Assembly: GCF_019209905.1 (NCBI RefSeq)
Contig: NZ_JAHUTM010000003.1
Span: forward strand, 248,001-312,000
Direction: 5' to 3'
Length of the DNA: 64,000 bases
DNA from: Corynebacterium sp. TAE3-ERU12
GTDB lineage: Bacteria; Actinomycetota; Actinomycetes; Mycobacteriales; Mycobacteriaceae
This document shows, piece after piece, positions 41,683 to 51,131 of the stretch. The notes beneath the pieces were generated by a model, which saw nothing but the letters and a program-made list of their open reading frames with translations, did not search any database and was not told the DNA's origin. Numbering within the stretch: position 1 is the first letter of the stretch; each line of letters opens with the position of its first letter. Made by a program: the position numbers and the translations under genes.

Positions 41683-43218
41683 ATGAATAAGCGTCCCGAT
41701 CCCGCCGATAGCGGGGACTATGTGCTCGATGCGCAGGGTCAGCCGCTACTGGATCGGTACGGCAGACCGATTCGCCGCCGCACCTCCACCCCCCGAATCG
41801 AGCCGCGCGATCTGCCCCGACAGCAGTCCCGCCAGCACAATCAGCCCGCCCGCCCGCAGCCACCTCGGCGTGCCGACGGCCATAGCGGCCAGGGCTCCCG
41901 GGCGGCCGGGGCACGAGATCCACGCCTAGACCCGGATCAGATCCGCAGGCGCGCCGCTCAGGCTCGCGCTGAGGATGGCGGCAAGCACCGCCGCACGCAG
42001 GGCCCAGCGCAGCCGCAGACCCGCGCGATGCCGGCCGCAGGCGCTGCTGGTGCTGCAGCGCAGCGTCCACAGCGACCCCACCAGGGCCCGGCACACCCGC
42101 AGGAAATCCCGGCCCAGTCAGCTCGACCGCGATCTGCGGGGCACACCCGCGTCAATGACCCGCGATTCCCACCACCGGGCTACCAGCCAGGCGCCCCTGG
42201 CCAACCCGGGGCTGGCCCGCGCGGCCATGGGGTGCCACCACAACGCGCCCCGCAACGGGTGCAGCCGCAGCGCCGGGGCGCCCCGCCGCGACGCCGAAAG
42301 CAGCGCCAACGCCGCCGTGGTTGCCTGCGCAGACCGGTGACCGCACTGCTCACCGTGCTGCTGGTGCTCGTCGGTGGCCTGTTCATCTACGGCGAAACCA
42401 AACTCAACCACACGGAGGTTTTCGCCGGGCTGGCTAACCGGCCCAGCCACTCCCCCTCGGTGAACTGGTTGCTGGTCGGTTCGGATTCCCGCGCAGGGCT
42501 CACCGCCGAGCAGGATGCGGAACTCTCCGGTGGCGGCGCCATCGAAGGCCAACGCACCGACACGATCATGATCCTGCATATCCCGGTCATCGGTAAGCCC
42601 ACCTTGGTGTCCATCCCGCGTGACTCCTATGTCAACGTGCCTGGCTTCGGCATGCAGAAAATCAACGCGGCCTTCGCTTTTGGTGGGGCGCCGCTGCTGG
42701 TCGAAACCGTGGAGCAGTCCACTGGGGTGCGGATTAACCACTATGCCGAGATCGGTTTCGGTGGTTTCGCCAATATCGTCGACGCCGCAGGCGGCATTGA
42801 ACTGTGCCCACCAGAACCCATCGACGACCCCATGGCTGGCATTAATGTCCCGGCCGGGTGTAAGACCTACCAGGGGCCGGAGGCCCTGGGCTATGTGCGA
42901 AGCCGCGCGACCGCCAATGGCGACCTGGACCGAGTTGAGCGCCAGCGTGAGTTCATGGGCGCCCTCATGAGCCGCCTGCGTTCCCCGTCGGTGCTGCTCA
43001 ACCCACTACGCATGATGCCGGTGACAGATGCCGCGGCCTCCGCGGTGACAGTGGCGGATGGGGATCACTCGTGGAATCTGGCGTGGCTGATGCTGCGCGT
43101 GGCTTTCGGCATGGAATCAGAAACGGTGCCCACCGAAGGTTCGATGAGCACCGATGTTGGTGACGTATTGCTGTGGAATGACGCCGAAGCGCAGGAACTT
43201 TTCCAGCGCCTGCGGTAG
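41683..43218 (+). CDS. LytR-CpsA-Psr family ligase
   Basis: A 511-residue LCP protein of the type that joins arabinogalactan to peptidoglycan. The N-terminal 215 residues are cytoplasmic, very rich in P, Q, R and A, and surely disordered. One transmembrane segment follows (about 218-237, ALLTVLLVLVGGLFIYG). The extracytoplasmic LCP domain has LLVGSDSRAG, GQRTDTIMILH, SIPRDSYVNVPG (catalytic Arg/Asp), and YVRSRATANGDLDRVERQ. No LytR_C domain is present. Start ATG 41683 is chosen because 41638 lies next to the divergent gene and encodes an unrelated lead. Confidence 0.92.
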   Translation: MNKRPDPADSGDYVLDAQGQPLLDRYGRPIRRRTSTPRIEPRDLPRQQSRQHNQPARPQPPRRADGHSGQGSRAAGARDPRLDPDQIRRRAAQARAEDGGKHRRTQGPAQPQTRAMPAAGAAGAAAQRPQRPHQGPAHPQEIPAQSARPRSAGHTRVNDPRFPPPGYQPGAPGQPGAGPRGHGVPPQRAPQRVQPQRRGAPPRRRKQRQRRRGCLRRPVTALLTVLLVLVGGLFIYGETKLNHTEVFAGLANRPSHSPSVNWLLVGSDSRAGLTAEQDAELSGGGAIEGQRTDTIMILHIPVIGKPTLVSIPRDSYVNVPGFGMQKINAAFAFGGAPLLVETVEQSTGVRINHYAEIGFGGFANIVDAAGGIELCPPEPIDDPMAGINVPAGCKTYQGPEALGYVRSRATANGDLDRVERQREFMGALMSRLRSPSVLLNPLRMMPVTDAAASAVTVADGDHSWNLAWLMLRVAFGMESETVPTEGSMSTDVGDVLLWNDAEAQELFQRLR

Positions 43219-43220
43219 AG

Positions 43221-44147
43221 CTAGCGCAAGGTGACCTGGCGGGACACGATGGTCTGCCGGGACTTGCGCTCATCGGCGGTCAGGTTCGCCGTGGATTCCA
43301 GGGCCTTATCGATCTGGGCGGACATCTCAACCACACCGGCCGCCCAGTGGTCGACCGGCTGCTCGCGGTCCACATCCCACACCGGCACAACCAGGCCGTC
43401 GGTGCGGAACATGCCCGCGAACTTCGTGCCCTCCCCCATGGAGAGGTTGTTCTCGGCATGAACTCGGGCCAACGCGTCGAGCAGCTTGGCCTCGGGCTCG
43501 GTCCGAATCCAACGGATATGGGCGCGCTCACCGGGGTCAGCCCACCACACAGCACCGGGCACCTCGGCCGCAATGCGTGCCGACGGGATGATCGCCTCAT
43601 TCGCGGCCTGCAAACTCGCATCAGCCTTCGCCGCGACGGCATCATCGGGCAGCCACCAGCTGAAATCATCATGGACAATGATGTCCTCGGCATGAACTTC
43701 GGTCAGCAGTTCAGTGAGTTTCGGGGTGGACTCATCGGCCACCGCGCGCTCGAGGACTTCACCAGGACCGGCCGAACGAGCCCAGTCCAGGGCTCGGGCT
43801 AGGTCGGCGGCCACATCGGCAGTGGAGACCTTGGTCTGTAGGGCCACCAGTGCGGCAGCACCATCAGCCCGGGTCAGCGCCGCGGCGCCACCGGGCAGCA
43901 CCGAGCACAGTCGGATCTGCCGGTCGGAGTCGGCGACAGTGACGGGCAGCTCCGCCGAGGAGACGAACTCCCGCAAGGCGACCAGATCGGTTTCACTATC
44001 CAGCTCAGCGAAGGGCCGGGGGTTGCCGGCAAGGCGTTCGCGCTCTGCGGCGCGCGCGGCCAGCTTCGCCTGGCGGCGGCTCATGCCCTCGGGCAGATTG
44101 TCATTGCTGCGGTTCTTCCGTGATTTCTTTCCCACGGGCACGAACAT
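43221..44147 (-). CDS. DUF5926 family protein
   Basis: A 308-residue soluble protein starting with a basic stretch (GKKSRKNRSNDN) and an Arg/Ala-rich helix, then an acidic body with WWLPDD and TKFAGMFRTDGLVVPVWD. This fits the actinobacterial DUF5926 family. ATG 44147 is preferred; GTG at 44135 is possible, and the frame runs open to 44186. It ends two bases beyond the LCP stop (tail to tail) and lies 67 bases after the glycerophosphodiesterase. Function unknown. Confidence 0.8.
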   Translation of the reverse strand: MFVPVGKKSRKNRSNDNLPEGMSRRQAKLAARAAERERLAGNPRPFAELDSETDLVALREFVSSAELPVTVADSDRQIRLCSVLPGGAAALTRADGAAALVALQTKVSTADVAADLARALDWARSAGPGEVLERAVADESTPKLTELLTEVHAEDIIVHDDFSWWLPDDAVAAKADASLQAANEAIIPSARIAAEVPGAVWWADPGERAHIRWIRTEPEAKLLDALARVHAENNLSMGEGTKFAGMFRTDGLVVPVWDVDREQPVDHWAAGVVEMSAQIDKALESTANLTADERKSRQTIVSRQVTLR

Positions 44148-44214
44148 ACCGGCCAACCGCACCGCACCGGTAGCAGGCAGCCACAACCACGCTAGGCCAG
44201 CGGTGGCTTACCCC

Positions 44215-44973
44215 TCAGACCAGATCGACGTCGGCAAGCGCCCGGCGCGCCCGATCCGGGTAGTCCGTGGCCAACCAGCGCACCCCATGACGGAACGCGA
44301 ATTCGACGTCGTCAGGCCTATTCGCAACCCAGGTGTAGAGCTGCGAACCCCACTGTGGTGGGGTGTGCGCGTGGGTGCGGGTGTGCCGGCGAGCGTGCAC
44401 GATATCGACACCCATATACGTGGGCTGGGCGATGCTGCGGCGGGCAAAAGACCGCACCCCGGGCATATCGACCAACTGGATACGTTCCACAGCAGGGGCC
44501 AGTCGGGCCATTGCTTTGAGGGACCGGGCGGCGAAACTGATCACCCGCAGGCGAGGATCGGCGCTCAAGTGATGCTCCGCGAGCTGGTCAGCCAGCCGGC
44601 GCTCCAGGGCGCGGCCATCACGCAGGCGGTGCTTCGTCTCAACGAAAACGGTCAGCTGCGGGTGGTCGTTGACAAAGCGCAGAAACGTGTCGAAATCGAG
44701 CACCGGCTGGGGACTATCGGCGGTACCGGCGTTGAGCTCACGTAACTGGGCCAATGTCATCTGACGCACCAGGCCGGTGCCATCAGTGGTGCGGTCAACA
44801 CTGTCATCGTGGATGCACACCAGGTGACCATCGGCGGTAAGCCGCACATCGCATTCAATGCCATCAGCACCCTGGGCGACGGCTTCCGCATAGGCGGCCA
44901 GGGTGTGTTCCGGCACCGTGCCGGATGCGCCGCGGTGCGCGACGACTTCCATGGGGGCGGTGGTGGCGGTCAC
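44215..44973 (-). CDS. Glycerophosphodiester phosphodiesterase
   Basis: A 252-residue GDPD-family enzyme cleaving glycerophosphodiesters to glycerol-3-phosphate and an alcohol. Motifs: EVVAHRGASGTVPEHT (catalytic His and Arg), GIECDVRLTADGHLVCIHDD (metal-binding Glu, Asp and second His), and FVETKHRL. No signal peptide, so cytoplasmic. It starts with GTG overlapping the stop of the upstream gene (GTGA, 44970-44973); ATG 44952 is an alternative that begins at the first motif. Confidence 0.92.
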   Translation of the reverse strand: MTATTAPMEVVAHRGASGTVPEHTLAAYAEAVAQGADGIECDVRLTADGHLVCIHDDSVDRTTDGTGLVRQMTLAQLRELNAGTADSPQPVLDFDTFLRFVNDHPQLTVFVETKHRLRDGRALERRLADQLAEHHLSADPRLRVISFAARSLKAMARLAPAVERIQLVDMPGVRSFARRSIAQPTYMGVDIVHARRHTRTHAHTPPQWGSQLYTWVANRPDDVEFAFRHGVRWLATDYPDRARRALADVDLV

Positions 44974-45776
44974 GAGATATAGAAGCGGTCGACGTCGTCG
45001 GAAAGCGGTGGGGTGATGATGGTGGCGCCACGCGGGCGGGGGTGCGGGTCCATGCCACGTTCCCAAAACGCCGGGTCCGGCTCGGGCACCACAACCGGGC
45101 GGACCCGATAGTTCACGGTGGCCTCGGTGAGGTCGTCGGCAAGGCTGAACATGGCAATGGCCCAACACCCGAAATTGATGACCCCCACCGTGCCAGAAAC
45201 GATGGTTTCACTAACCGTGGTCGCCCAGAAAAACAGCACCACCGTGATGGGAAACAGCAGGTAGGAGGCGAACCAGGCGTAGCTGAAGCGCCCCCGGATT
45301 CCGGTTTCGGCCAGCACCTGGATAACGCCGGTGATATTAAGACCCGGAACGAAATGGGCGCGGGTAATTTCGCCGCGAGCGCGGGCAAGCGGCGGGTCCC
45401 ACTCCACAGCCCGTCGGCGCAGCGCCGCCAAGGTGACGAAGGTGCACACAAGGGCGGTTAACCCAGTAGCGACACCGATAAAACGCAGTACCGAATGCAT
45501 GGGCGTAAACAGCACACTGAGCAGCGGATCATTATTGGGGCTGGTGTGCGCCAGGGTGTAGGCAAGCACGGTAATCAGGATGGCGACGACAGTGCCCACG
45601 GCGAAGGCGCCGGCGGTGCGGGCGGCACCAATGGCTGATTCGGTGGGGTTTTTCCGCGGCGGGGTGGGCACCCCCATGGGCCCATAGGGGCCCGGGGCGG
45701 GATAATTCGGGCCGACGTAGACCCCGCCGAGGCGCGGCCCCTCGGGCATTGGTGGTTGGGCCGGTGGCACGGGCAT
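44970..45776 (-). CDS. DUF4328-like membrane protein
   Basis: A 268-residue protein with a Pro-rich 45-residue N-terminus and about five hydrophobic segments between residues 50 and 215. FVPGLNITGVIQVLAE and YLLFPITVVLFFW resemble DUF4328-type proteins, which have a Trp/Pro-rich core; the fit is by eye. The start shares one base with the pyk2 stop (TAATG) and its end overlaps the glycerophosphodiesterase GTG, so it is coupled on both sides. Function unknown. Confidence 0.75.
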   Translation of the reverse strand: MPVPPAQPPMPEGPRLGGVYVGPNYPAPGPYGPMGVPTPPRKNPTESAIGAARTAGAFAVGTVVAILITVLAYTLAHTSPNNDPLLSVLFTPMHSVLRFIGVATGLTALVCTFVTLAALRRRAVEWDPPLARARGEITRAHFVPGLNITGVIQVLAETGIRGRFSYAWFASYLLFPITVVLFFWATTVSETIVSGTVGVINFGCWAIAMFSLADDLTEATVNYRVRPVVVPEPDPAFWERGMDPHPRPRGATIITPPLSDDVDRFYIS

Positions 45777-47689
45777 TACTGATCGCCTTCCCAGGAACGG
45801 ATCTTGCGCAACATAATGCGGCTTTTACGCTGTGAGCGGCCCATAGCTGTGGCCAGGTCATTGAGCGCACCAATGGCATCAGTGATGTGCGGGCCCTTAT
45901 TGAGCATGACGCATTCAGCACGCAGGGCCAGGGCGGCGTCGGTGATCTCAGCGCGGGAGGGCAGGCCGGATTTCGCCAAAGATTCCAGCACCTGGGTGCC
46001 CAGCACCACCGGCATCCGGGCCGCCTGGGCCAGCGCCAGGATCTGGCCGGGCACCTCACCCATCCGGCGGAAGCCCAGCTCCACGGCCAGGTCACCTCGG
46101 GCGATCATGATGCCCGTATTCTCCCGGCGCATTGCGGTAAGCATGACCTCTGGCAGGTTCCTAAAACCAGGGATGGTCTCGATTTTCAGCACAATGCCCA
46201 GGTTGCGTGCGCGTTCAGCGGCATCAGCGGCGCCGGCCTGCTCATGGTCGGCAACGATCTGATCCAGCACCTCCAGGACACGCTCCACATCCTGTGGGGT
46301 GCGGATGAAACTCACCGCGGCGATATCGGCGTGCTCGGCCACAAAACGCAGATGCTCGATATCTTCGACGGTCAGCGACGGCAGCGGCAGCACCGTCTCC
46401 GGGAGGTTAATGCCCTTATGTGCGGCCAGTTTTTGCCCACCGGGTTTGGCGTGCTGCACGCGCAGCCGCACATCAGTAAAGCCACCTTCGACCTCGGCGG
46501 TATCAATAACTTCAGCGGAGATCGCCCCGTCGTCAAAAATGACCGGGTCGCCGACGGTCAAAGCATGCACAGCCTCAGGCAGGGAACAGGAGATCCGGGC
46601 GGCTTCGCCGTCGGCAGGCAGCTCGGCGATGATGTCTTCATCGGTGAGGATGAGTTCATCACCGACGTTGAGGCGCAGTTTGCGCACCGTCGGCTTAATG
46701 CCGGTGGCGCGAGTTTTCTCGTAGTCGCAGCGCAGCAAGCACCCCTCATTGATATAGGCGTTGCGGTCGCCGCATGCCAGCACACCATCAGCATTGATCT
46801 CGGTGACGGTGAAATGCCGCTTCATATCGCGATTATCGTGCAGTGAAATCTCACTGCCGACGGTGAGACGACCCAACCAACCACTGTCGACCTGCAAAGG
46901 CAGGGCGGGCCGGCCGGGCAGCCCGGCTGGTGGCGGGGCGGGCTCGCAATGCCGCTCCGGGCCGCCCAGATCCACAGACTTTGCGGTCAGCCACAGCTTC
47001 GACGGGGTCAACACAGTGCCGGCGTCATCGCGGGTGACCCGGGCGCGGCCGACCTTCGGGCCGTCGGCAATAGCCCCGGTGCGCAGTTTCGGCCCGGCAA
47101 GGTCCATGCTCACCGCGATATTGCGCCCCGTAGCTGAAGCGGCGGCGTGCACATTATCAATCATGCGCAGCCAGGCCTCGGGGCCGTCGTGGGCGCAGTT
47201 AATCCGGGCGAGATCCATGCCTGCCTCGGCGAAGCTGCGGACAAGTTCAGCATCATCGGCGGCCTCGGCGGGCAGGGTGACCATAATGCGGGCGGGCACC
47301 CCGGCGCGTTCGGTGCCGAACAGGCGGTCCGCGTGATTATCGAGGACCCGGTCGGCCTCATCATCAGCAGCAATGAGACCGGAGAAATCGGTGTCCGGGT
47401 CCAGCCCGGCCAGGGCGCGCAGCACGCCGCGGGCGAGTTGCAGCCGACCGCGGGCTAGGGACTCGGCGGTGGTGAGGCTGGTGACGCCCAAGTCGTGCAG
47501 CCTGTTCTGCAGGCCCCGGATATCGACAGTGCGTAAATAGGCGTAGTGCAGCAGGTTTTCCGCACCGGCGCGTTGTTCCGGGGTGACCTGTGCGATGTCG
47601 TCGGCGTGGTTGGCGGTGACCCGGTCGAGCTCGGCTAGTAAATGATCCAGCTCGTCGATAAGCGGACTGGTATTGGTCACTTCGGTCAC
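45776..47689 (-). CDS. pyk2: Second pyruvate kinase (Pyk2-type)
   Basis: A 637-residue pyruvate kinase homologue. The first 150 residues are an extra helical domain absent from classic pyruvate kinases. The barrel follows, with IMVTLPAEAADDAELVRSF, ARINCAHD, AVSMDLAGPKLR (KDP-type loop region), KIETIPGFRNLPE and MIARGDLAVELGF for the substrate and Mg2+ site. This matches C. glutamicum Pyk2 (cg3218, beside ldhA). Start GTG 47689 (VTEVTNTS) has AAGGAG nearby; the frame reaches 47785. It turns PEP and ADP into pyruvate and ATP, and its neighbour ldhA reduces that pyruvate. Confidence 0.9.
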   Translation of the reverse strand: MTEVTNTSPLIDELDHLLAELDRVTANHADDIAQVTPEQRAGAENLLHYAYLRTVDIRGLQNRLHDLGVTSLTTAESLARGRLQLARGVLRALAGLDPDTDFSGLIAADDEADRVLDNHADRLFGTERAGVPARIMVTLPAEAADDAELVRSFAEAGMDLARINCAHDGPEAWLRMIDNVHAAASATGRNIAVSMDLAGPKLRTGAIADGPKVGRARVTRDDAGTVLTPSKLWLTAKSVDLGGPERHCEPAPPPAGLPGRPALPLQVDSGWLGRLTVGSEISLHDNRDMKRHFTVTEINADGVLACGDRNAYINEGCLLRCDYEKTRATGIKPTVRKLRLNVGDELILTDEDIIAELPADGEAARISCSLPEAVHALTVGDPVIFDDGAISAEVIDTAEVEGGFTDVRLRVQHAKPGGQKLAAHKGINLPETVLPLPSLTVEDIEHLRFVAEHADIAAVSFIRTPQDVERVLEVLDQIVADHEQAGAADAAERARNLGIVLKIETIPGFRNLPEVMLTAMRRENTGIMIARGDLAVELGFRRMGEVPGQILALAQAARMPVVLGTQVLESLAKSGLPSRAEITDAALALRAECVMLNKGPHITDAIGALNDLATAMGRSQRKSRIMLRKIRSWEGDQ

Positions 47690-47872
47690 CTGAACTCCTT
47701 CACCTTTGCTTACGCGCAATCCACCTGCTGAGCTCATTGTGACCCGGGGGCGCAAAAAGCGACACTCCGAAACGGGGCTGCGCACAGGGGTTCACCGAGG
47801 ATTCACTTTCAGAGCTCCCCCACCGCGCCACCCGCGCGCCACCCACCGCGCCGCCCGGGCAGCGGATTCGGC

Positions 47873-48838
47873 CTAGTCGGCGGGCTTGGTTTCTTCCCAG
47901 AACCGGCCCTGCACCTCACGCAAAGTGTGGACCGACTTAGCGAATAGGTCCGACTCATGCTCGTCGAGCTCGAGCTCAACCACGCGGCGAATGCCCTTTC
48001 GGTAAATGATGGCGGGAGTGCCGATATAGATGCCTTCCTCACCGTATTCACCCCGGAGCAGCGCAGAGACCGGCAGCGCGACTTCCTGGTTCTGCAGGAT
48101 CGCGCGGGTGATCCGGGCAAGGCCCATGCCGATGCCGTAGGAGGTGGACCCCTTCGCGTCGATAATTTCGTAGGCGGCGTCGCGGGTGCGCACGAAGATT
48201 TCCTCAAGCTCCGGGCCGAGCTGCGGGTTTTCTTTGAGCCGTTTGGCGAGCCCGACGCCGGCGATAGTCGCCCCGGAAAGGGCGGGCAGTTCGGAGTCAC
48301 CGTGCTCGCCGACGATATATGCGTGCACGCTCATCGGGGAGACCTTGAAGTACTCGCCCAGCATGTAGCGGAATCGGGCGGTGTCTAGCACAGTGCCGGA
48401 GCCGATGACGCGGTGGGCGGGCAGGCCGGAGAATTTCCACGTGGCGTAGGTGAGGATGTCGACCGGGTTGGTGGCCACCAGCATGATGCCGTCGAAGCCG
48501 CTGTCCATGACGCTGCCGACGATTTTTTCGAAGATCTTGAGGTTCTTGTCGACCAGGTCGAGGCGGGTTTCGCCGGGCTTTTGGGCGGCGCCGGCGCAGA
48601 TACACACGATGGCGGCGTCTTCGCAGTCGGCGTAGGTGCCGCGGGTGACTTTGGTGCGCGACGGGGCCCACACCACGCCATGGTTGAGGTCCATGACGTT
48701 GCCTTCGGTTTTCTTCTCATCGATGTCGATAATGGCCAGGTGGTCAGCGATTCCCTGGTTGACCAGGGCGTATGCGTAGGCTACCCCGACGTCACCAGCG
48801 CCGATGAGAACGACTTTATTTCCGACGGATACCTTCAC
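47873..48838 (-). CDS. ldhA: L-lactate dehydrogenase
   Basis: A 321-residue NAD-dependent L-lactate dehydrogenase. The Rossmann motif is [31 protein letters not shown] and [17 protein letters not shown] carry the substrate Arg region; [17 protein letters not shown] holds the catalytic His. It makes lactate from pyruvate under oxygen limitation. GTG 48838 is the start, with GGTGGAG upstream. It precedes pyk2 by 183 bases with no strong terminator between, as in C. glutamicum, suggesting co-transcription. Confidence 0.96.
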   Translation of the reverse strand: MKVSVGNKVVLIGAGDVGVAYAYALVNQGIADHLAIIDIDEKKTEGNVMDLNHGVVWAPSRTKVTRGTYADCEDAAIVCICAGAAQKPGETRLDLVDKNLKIFEKIVGSVMDSGFDGIMLVATNPVDILTYATWKFSGLPAHRVIGSGTVLDTARFRYMLGEYFKVSPMSVHAYIVGEHGDSELPALSGATIAGVGLAKRLKENPQLGPELEEIFVRTRDAAYEIIDAKGSTSYGIGMGLARITRAILQNQEVALPVSALLRGEYGEEGIYIGTPAIIYRKGIRRVVELELDEHESDLFAKSVHTLREVQGRFWEETKPAD

Positions 48839-49017
48839 GGCTCCACCCTTCTGAGCCTGCGCGCCGACGGTGGCCGGACGCGGGCTCGTGTTCTAGTGGT
48901 GTTATTCCTCGTCAATTATGCGACTGGGAGAGCGCTTCTGGCTAGGTCGGCAACAGTCAGTTAGCGCGATATTCACTCAGTCCACGAGTAGGTGAAGTAT
49001 CTGTCATAGTGAGGGGC

Positions 49018-50811
49018 ATGGATCTGTTGGGCGCATTTCGTCGCGGCTCTGGCTTTTTCGCCGAACATGCCGCTTCAGCGACGTTATGGGCCTCCGGTTC
49101 AGGATGGCGCCATCCGCTGGCTGCCCCCGGTTTTGTTGGTGCGGAGATTGCTTCCTGGGCGGCGTTTACGCCCTCGTTGATGCCCCGGCCGTGGTTCTCC
49201 ACGGCGATGACGACGTATTTTGCGCAGATCAGTGGGCACCTTGTGGGTGTGGCCAGTGGGTATGCGATCCGCAATATCCGTCGGCGGTTCAATATCACTC
49301 CGCTGAGTAAGCGCATCATCCCTGATGATCGGGCCCGGCGCGGCGTGATTTCCGCTGGTCACGCTGCGATGACGGCGGCGACGATCGGGATTTGGATTCG
49401 TTCTATTGGCCAGCAGCGCACTATCGCTGCCTTGGTGGAGTATGACGAGACAGCCTCGGCTCGGTACCAGTTGGCTGGCACGGTCGTAGGCACTGGGGCC
49501 TTTGCGGCAACCCAGGGTTTTACTGCGGCGGTGGAGTTCATTTATGACGAGCTGACTGCTTTATTTCGTCCGCGGTTGCCGCGTGGGGTGGCCCCGGCGG
49601 CGGCTGGCGCTATCGTCGGCGGTGCATTAGCTGCGACTGTGGACTTGCTGGTGGCGCGGCGGATCACCGAACGTTTATCCCGGAATGCGGCCCGGCTGAA
49701 CATGCTGGTGCTGGGCGGTTATACCCAGCCGTGGGAGCCGACCCGTTCGGGTAGCCCGTGGTCATTGGAGCCGTGGCATGCCTTGGGGGCGCAGGGGCGC
49801 AGCGTGGTCTCCGCTGGGCCGCGCGCGAATGATATTGCCGCGGTAACGGGGGCAGATCCGCTGGATATTTTCGAGCCGATCCGGATTTATGCCGGAAAAA
49901 ATCCTGGCCGTTCGTTGAATGCGCAGGTGGAGTTGGTGATTCGGGAGCTGCACCGCACCGGTGCGTTCCGGCGGGATCATCTGGTGGTGCACACCACTAC
50001 CGGCACCGGCTGGGTTCCCCAGTGGGCGTTGTGCGCGGTGGAGTTTTTCAGTCGCGGCAATTGCGCCCAGGTGGCGCTGCAGTACTCGCATCTGCCGTCG
50101 CCGGTGGCGTGGCTGGCTGACCGGAAAACCCCGATCACTGCGGGCCGGGCATTATTTGAGCGGATCTATGAGGAGTGGTCGCAGCTGCCGGCTGATTCCC
50201 GGCCGCGGTTGACGGTGGCTGGGGAGTCCTTGGGCGCAGTAGGTGGTCTTGGGGCTTTCGATGATCCCGGGGAGTTGGTGGACATTGTTGATGGGGCGCT
50301 GTGGACGGGCACCCCGGCGTTTACGCCTATTTGGCGTGAGTTCACAGAGCATCGTGATGCTGGTTCCCCGGAGATCGCCCCGGTCATTGATGGCGGCGAG
50401 CATGTGCGGTTCGCAACTCGGCCGGAGGAGTTGTGGGAGTCCTTCCACGGGCGTGATTTGGGTGAGTGGCAGTACCCGCGGGTGGCGTTTCTGCAGCATG
50501 CTTCGGACCCGATTGTGTGGTGGGATACGCCACTGTCATTCCGTCGCCCGGATTGGTTGCGGGAGCGCCTGGGCCGGGATGTGATTTCGTCGATGCGCTG
50601 GTATCCGACGGTGACTTTCTGGCAGGTGCTCATCGACGGTTTGACCAGCGTGAACGTCGGCAGTGGGCATGGCCACCGCTATGAGGAAGATGTGGTGACG
50701 GCTTGGGGTGCGGTCCTCGGCGCGATTGATACTGCCGAGGCGGCGCAGCAGCGCGCGGATGAGGTTGCGCGCATCCAGGAGTGGATTCGGTCAAATACTG
50801 CTGGGAAGTAA
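49018..50811 (+). CDS. Alpha/beta-hydrolase family membrane protein (Abhydrolase_9 type)
   Basis: A 597-residue protein with four or five hydrophobic stretches in the first 230 residues (AAFTPSLMPRP, TYFAQISGHLVGVASGYA, and a Gly/Ala-rich pair near 190-220) and a cytoplasmic or extracytoplasmic hydrolase domain after residue 250. The nucleophile motif is VAGESLGAVGG, with the acidic DPIVWW and His in GSGHGHRYEED completing a likely triad. The architecture fits actinobacterial alpha/beta-hydrolases with an N-terminal PF15420-like region. GTG 49009 is an alternative start. Substrate unknown; probably a lipid or ester. Confidence 0.85.
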   Translation: MDLLGAFRRGSGFFAEHAASATLWASGSGWRHPLAAPGFVGAEIASWAAFTPSLMPRPWFSTAMTTYFAQISGHLVGVASGYAIRNIRRRFNITPLSKRIIPDDRARRGVISAGHAAMTAATIGIWIRSIGQQRTIAALVEYDETASARYQLAGTVVGTGAFAATQGFTAAVEFIYDELTALFRPRLPRGVAPAAAGAIVGGALAATVDLLVARRITERLSRNAARLNMLVLGGYTQPWEPTRSGSPWSLEPWHALGAQGRSVVSAGPRANDIAAVTGADPLDIFEPIRIYAGKNPGRSLNAQVELVIRELHRTGAFRRDHLVVHTTTGTGWVPQWALCAVEFFSRGNCAQVALQYSHLPSPVAWLADRKTPITAGRALFERIYEEWSQLPADSRPRLTVAGESLGAVGGLGAFDDPGELVDIVDGALWTGTPAFTPIWREFTEHRDAGSPEIAPVIDGGEHVRFATRPEELWESFHGRDLGEWQYPRVAFLQHASDPIVWWDTPLSFRRPDWLRERLGRDVISSMRWYPTVTFWQVLIDGLTSVNVGSGHGHRYEEDVVTAWGAVLGAIDTAEAAQQRADEVARIQEWIRSNTAGK

Positions 50812-50870
50812 GCTGTGGTTGTCGCTAGTGTGGTTTTCGCACAGTGTCACCAATAATTTAGGAGTACAAC

Positions 50871-51068
50871 ATGGGTTTCCTCGATAAGGCCAAGAACAAG
50901 GCCCAGGAATTCGCTTCCGATAACCCCGACAAGGTTGAGAAGGGCCTGGATAAGGCCGGCGACGTCGCCAATGACAAGACCGGCGGCAAGTACGCCGACA
51001 AGATCGAGAAGGGTCAGGACATCGTTTCTGACAAGCTCGGTAACGGTGAGGCTGACGCCAAGAACTAA
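50871..51068 (+). CDS. MT0933/Rv0909-like small protein (putative antitoxin family)
   Basis: A 65-residue, highly charged helical protein (MGFLDKAKNKAQEFASDNPDK onward) with the repeated pattern KVEKGLDKAGD and KIEKGQDIVSD, matching the MT0933-type antitoxin family. Ribosome site TTTAGGAG lies eight bases upstream, and it has its own terminator. No toxin gene adjoins it: the neighbours are the hydrolase and msrA. The family name comes from mycobacterial annotation, and the protein may have a different role in corynebacteria. Confidence 0.8.
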   Translation: MGFLDKAKNKAQEFASDNPDKVEKGLDKAGDVANDKTGGKYADKIEKGQDIVSDKLGNGEADAKN

Positions 51069-51083
51069 GCTGGCGCAGCAAAG

Positions 51084-51126
51084 CGGCATGTGGGGTGCAT
51101 TCAGCACCGCTCACATGCCGTTTTTT
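51084..51126 (+). terminator. Terminator after the MT0933-like gene
   Basis: Outer stem CGGCATGTG/CACATGCCG, inner stem GGTGC/GCACC, followed by six T. It also faces the converging msrA stop at 51132, so it may work for both. Confidence 0.88.
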
Positions 51127-51131
51127 ATTGT

